A stretch of 64,000 nucleotides of DNA from Elephas maximus indicus. Its lineage: Eukaryota > Chordata > Mammalia > Proboscidea > Elephantidae. Positions within the stretch are counted from its first letter, which is position 1; each line of letters opens with the position of its first letter. The notes beneath the pieces are model-generated. The model worked only from the letters and a program-made list of their open reading frames with translations. It was not told where the DNA came from and did no database searches. The position numbers and the translations under genes were made by a program. Shown piece after piece: positions 62,301 to 64,000 of this stretch. The stretch is taken from contig NC_064834.1 of NCBI RefSeq assembly GCF_024166365.1, positions 54,788,001-54,852,000 on the forward strand, given 5' to 3'.

Positions 62301-63339
62301 CTTATGATTATTTAGCCCTATGTTGATTATTTCCACTGACTTCTTTTTTCTAGGGACCAATTCATTCCTTGACATTTTCTCCCAATGGGAGATTTCTAGC
62401 TACAGGAGCAACAGATGGCAGAGTACTCCTTTGGGATATTGGACATGGTTTGATGGTTGGAGAATTAAAAGGCCACACAGATACAGTCTGCTCACTTAGG
62501 TTTAGTAGAGATGGTGAAATTTTAGCATCAGGTAAATGACTAGAAATGGCTTTGTGGTAAAGGGTAAATGGTATGCTAAGAGGAAACACTGGGCCTTGAG
62601 TTATAAATCTGGGAGTTGTGTTGGCTGATGTTCTGGTGTGTATATTTTCACCATAATAATAAAAGGAAGTACTGGGTGTTGCTAATTGAAAAATTAAGAC
62701 CTACTACCTTGTTTAAGGAGCCCTGGTAGCAAAGTAGTTAAGCGCCTGGCTACTAACTGAAAGGTTGGCAGTTCAAACCCACCAGCTACTCCATGGGAGA
62801 AAGATTGGCAGTCTGCTTCCACAAAGATTATAGCCTTGGAAACTCTATGGGGCAGTTCTATTCTGCCCTATAGGGTTGCTATGAAGCAGAATTGATGGGA
62901 ATGGGTTATTTTAGGTTTCGCTTCCCTGTAGCTGTCACTGTACATGTATATTGACTTATCAGTTAAACTATTGCTTGAAATATTCCTTTAGAAGGATGGT
63001 TGTTAAATCAAGTTTTTTTTTAACCAGGTATATACAGTAAATCCATAAAGTGTATTTGATAAAATGTCAAAATCTAAATGTGATGAATGCTACTAAATGG
63101 CTTTCCTTAACTGCCCCTTAGGTTCAATGGATAATACAGTCCGGTTGTGGGATGCTATCAAAGCATTTGAAGATTTAGAGACCGATGACTTTACTACAGC
63201 CACTGGCCATATAAATTTACCTGAGAATTCACAGGAGTTATTGTTGGGAACATATATGACCAAATCAACACCAGTTGTACACCTCCACTTTACTCGAAGA
63301 AACTTGGTTCTAGCTGCAGGAGCTTATAGTCCACAATAA
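49804..63339 (+). CDS. TAF5: TAF5, TFIID subunit 5 (11 coding exons)
   Basis: Scaffold subunit of the general transcription factor TFIID; it nucleates assembly with TAF6-TAF9 and other TAFs at RNA polymerase II core promoters. Coding exons: 49804-50362, 52469-52706, 56277-56592, 57409-57572, 57684-57819, 59022-59142, 59886-60015, 60654-60818, 61990-62167, 62354-62531, 63122-63339. All introns are GT-AG and every junction keeps phase. The total is 2,403 nt, or 800 codons plus stop, equal to human TAF5. The N-terminus is Gly/Ala/Pro-rich. LisH is at about 93-123, the TAF5-type NTD2 domain at about 195-345, an acidic then Lys-rich linker at about 375-425, and WD40 repeats from about 470 to 800 with WD signatures VRVWS, VRLWS, ARLWA, VRLWD, VLLWD and VRLWD. 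The gene sits head to head with PCGF6. No disabling change was found, so it is likely functional. Confidence 0.98.
50885..51080. repeat. MER5-like hAT MITE
   Basis: In TAF5 intron 1, with inverted ends gcgtttctcaaaata / agtttgagaaccat and internal gggaatctgcattttaaatc. Confidence 0.65.
51085..51250 (+). repeat. MIR SINE
   Basis: Sense MIR: agacctgggttcagattctg, gtgaggattaaatataatgt. Confidence 0.6.
51260..52460. other. TAF5 intron 1, no further feature recognised
   Basis: AT-rich intron sequence. Short open frames here show no family resemblance. Confidence 0.4.
52469..52706 (+). CDS. TAF5: TAF5 coding exon 2
   Basis: 238 nt, phase 1 in and 2 out. Acceptor is TTTTTTAAACAG|TTGG and donor is GAGAA|GTATGT. 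Starts the NTD2 helical domain (VSAVLSAYNQQGDP, then the HFIECSLDCHRAELSQLFYP stretch) that dimerises and contacts TFIID lobes. Confidence 0.96.
53047..53196. repeat. 30-bp minisatellite, 5 units
   Basis: Five head-to-tail units starting ggggatggggctgcggta, differing at only a few positions. Located in TAF5 intron 2. Confidence 0.95.
53300..53660. repeat. Old interspersed repeat, family not named
   Basis: attagtggcttaaataagat, cctccttctatcttgttgct. A related copy lies at 56770-57290 in the same orientation. Confidence 0.45.
53684..53846 (+). repeat. AfroSINE, short form
   Basis: In TAF5 intron 2; TSD tattatggagga on both sides. Confidence 0.92.
54019..54214. repeat. hAT-type MITE
   Basis: Terminal cagtggttctcaattggg and ttaagaaacactg, inverted to each other. 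Internal catttggaaatgtgtggagg. Confidence 0.65.
54860..55014 (+). repeat. AfroSINE, short form
   Basis: cagagccctgttggtgcagt head; tail ggcaatgggtttggttt. In TAF5 intron 2. Confidence 0.9.
55795..55905 (+). repeat. L1 3' fragment
   Basis: ttgagttcattatactattt and gtttgaaattttgcataaga. Confidence 0.5.
56277..56592 (+). CDS. TAF5: TAF5 coding exon 3
   Basis: 316 nt, phase 2 in and 0 out. Acceptor is GAAACAG|GTTCC and donor is TCAAAG|GTATGG. Encodes the rest of NTD2 (KFVLRISRDSYQLLKRHLQE and the following helices, residues 266-371). Confidence 0.96.
56770..57290. repeat. Old interspersed repeat, same family as 53300-53660
   Basis: ggggctccacaatgccatca, gaccctggctccttccgtgt. In TAF5 intron 3. 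Confidence 0.45.
57409..57572 (+). CDS. TAF5: TAF5 coding exon 4
   Basis: 164 nt, phase 0 in and 2 out. Acceptor is CTTGTAG|GTATT and donor is AACAG|GTGAGG. Encodes the linker: an acidic run (DDEDEEGENEEG) directly followed by a Lys-rich run (KPKKKKPKKD), the latter a possible nuclear localisation signal. Confidence 0.95.
57684..57819 (+). CDS. TAF5: TAF5 coding exon 5
   Basis: 136 nt, phase 2 in and 0 out. It is separated from exon 4 by an intron of only 111 bp. Acceptor is TTTCACAG|AATCC and donor is TACCAG|GTTGGT. Encodes residues 426-471, the approach to the WD40 propeller. Confidence 0.95.
58385..58735 (-). repeat. L1 3'-end-like fragment
   Basis: tattttattgtgttttctgt, ttcaaggtttaaagagtatc. 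TAF5 intron 5, antisense to the gene. Confidence 0.55.
58790..58953 (+). repeat. AfroSINE with RTE-type tail
   Basis: Ends 69 bp upstream of TAF5 exon 6. Its tail reads ggcacctaacaacaa, matching the RTE 3' end rather than the usual gggtttggttt. Confidence 0.88.
59022..59142 (+). CDS. TAF5: TAF5 coding exon 6
   Basis: 121 nt, phase 0 in and 1 out. Acceptor is TTGGCAG|GGCC and donor is GCTGCAG|GTAACC. Encodes the first WD40 blade, ending in DSTVRVWSV. Confidence 0.95.
59886..60015 (+). CDS. TAF5: TAF5 coding exon 7
   Basis: 130 nt, phase 1 in and 2 out. Acceptor is CATTTTAG|ATCTT and donor is GATAG|GTAAAA. Encodes the loop between blades and the GH dipeptide (LYGHSGPVYGASFSPD) of the next WD repeat. 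Confidence 0.95.
60443..60498 (-). repeat. Very short L1 3' insertion
   Basis: Poly(T) plus about 40 bp of L1 3' end (ttgaagtttacacaaattag), between copies of agtactttcaactttt (about 60434 and 60500). In TAF5 intron 7. Confidence 0.75.
60654..60818 (+). CDS. TAF5: TAF5 coding exon 8
   Basis: 165 nt, phase 2 in and 2 out. Acceptor is CTCTCTTAG|GAAC and donor is GCTCG|GTAAGA. Encodes a complete WD repeat (DGTVRLWSL) and the body of the next (GHNYPVWDTQFSP). Confidence 0.95.
60927..61400 (-). repeat. L1 3'-end fragment in TAF5 intron 8
   Basis: tttattgtgctttaagtgga to gttccctgtcagggcagta. An imperfect duplication gggac..actttt flanks it. Confidence 0.75.
61990..62167 (+). CDS. TAF5: TAF5 coding exon 9
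   Basis: 178 nt, phase 2 in and 0 out. Acceptor is CTAAAAAG|GCTC and donor is CACAAG|GTAATT. Starts with the LWA of one repeat and contains the full repeat ending DRTVRLWDVLNG. Confidence 0.95.
62354..62531 (+). CDS. TAF5: TAF5 coding exon 10
   Basis: 178 nt, phase 0 in and 1 out. Acceptor is TTTTCTAG|GGACC and donor is CATCAG|GTAAAT. Encodes the WD repeat with DGRVLLWDIGHG and the start of the last (GHTDTVCSLRFS). Confidence 0.95.
62716..62925 (+). repeat. AfroSINE, long form
   Basis: In TAF5 intron 10; ggagccctggtagcaaagta head and tggcagtctgcttccacaaa internal block. Confidence 0.88.
63122..63339 (+). CDS. TAF5: TAF5 coding exon 11 (last, with stop)
   Basis: 218 nt, phase 1 in. Acceptor is CCCTTAG|GTTC. 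Encodes the last WD signature (DNTVRLWDAI), then the C-terminal strand region, ending ...AGAYSPQ and TAA at 63337-63339. Confidence 0.96.
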
Positions 63340-64000
63340 ACTGTTGGTACAAAAGACCTTTTGGAAGCTACTGTTTGAAAAAGGGAGACTAAAAGCAAAT
63401 ACCTCAGTGATTAATATTTAAGCTACAAAGAATGTTTTGTCTATATGGATCTGGAAGTATGCTGCTTGGAACATCTGAACAGGACATTTCCACATTTCTA
63501 TAGCAACCACATTTAACTAATTTCCGTTAGTTGAATAGGAGGTATTATGTTCGTGGAGGGGACATTTATGGTGCTTTGGATTGTGTGGAAACTATGCATA
63601 TTCTGTTCAAATACTACTATAATTTATTATGTTTGGGGAAAAAAATCAATTGAGTTCAATTTATTCTGCTTCAAAAGATTCAAATTGAGTAATATAATTA
63701 ATACCATCTTAAATTTTAGCTGAAGAATTCTAGGAGCATGTATGTTTCTGCTGTAAAAATGTTACTGTATGGCACTCAAGTACCATGTTAAGTAGATCCA
63801 CTAACACTTTTTCTTGGCTCCTGATTAGCAGAATGTATGTGACTGGGTAGGGTGAACTACATTTCTTTTCTAAGAGCTACATGAAGTACAACCATCTACT
63901 GACATCTGAATTTACACCTGTTAGTACTGAGTGCACCTAAACACTCTATAAACCAGGTTTCCATGTTCTACTTCAGCTAACAGATACATACAACCTAGTA
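63340..64000 (+). other. TAF5: TAF5 3' untranslated region (continues past window)
   Basis: 661 bp of AT-rich sequence after the stop, without recognised SINE or LINE insertions. The only canonical AATAAA overlaps the stop codon (63335-63340), so the real poly(A) site probably lies beyond the window. Confidence 0.7.

Overview
This is a mammalian nuclear window, almost certainly afrotherian and probably paenungulate (elephant, sirenian or hyrax). About thirty tRNA-derived AfroSINE copies are scattered through it, together with RTE-type LINEs that share the SINE 3' tail and an L1 lineage with its own 3' end. Many AfroSINEs lack an internal block of about 45 bp. As I recall, that shortened form is the paenungulate HSP subfamily.

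Two protein-coding genes lie head to head, and every exon could be assembled with consistent phase and GT-AG boundaries. On the minus strand, PCGF6 (RING/RAWUL subunit of the PRC1.6 Polycomb complex) has 10 coding exons from 41409 down to 14728 and encodes 346 codons plus stop. On the plus strand, TAF5 (TFIID scaffold subunit with LisH, NTD2 and WD40 parts) has 11 coding exons from 49804 to 63339 and encodes 800 codons plus stop. Each first exon sits in a CpG-rich promoter, and 8.4 kb of repeat-rich DNA separates the start codons. The order matches the PCGF6-TAF5 neighbourhood on human 10q24.

Layout. 1-13.4 kb is intergenic DNA beyond the PCGF6 3' end: AfroSINEs, a minus-strand RTE (2.4-4.7 kb), a broken minus-strand ERV-L provirus with one LTR (4.7-8.5 kb), an LTR-like segment (10.0-10.6 kb) and a 5'-truncated L1 with target-site duplication (10.6-13.35 kb). 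13.6-41.4 kb is PCGF6: its 3'UTR, a 7-kb last intron containing a second long RTE, and introns with AfroSINE, MIR, L2, L1 and hAT-type repeats. 41.5-49.7 kb is the intergenic gap, with an MLT2-type solo LTR carrying two AfroSINEs and an AfroSINE split by an L1. 49.8-64 kb is TAF5, whose 3'UTR runs off the window.

The two genes act in general transcription (TAF5) and targeted repression (PCGF6); nothing in the sequence shows them working together. I found no undescribed gene system. The most unusual structure is a recurrent one: at three separate loci, two AfroSINEs of the same orientation share one target site, with three copies of the target-site duplication.
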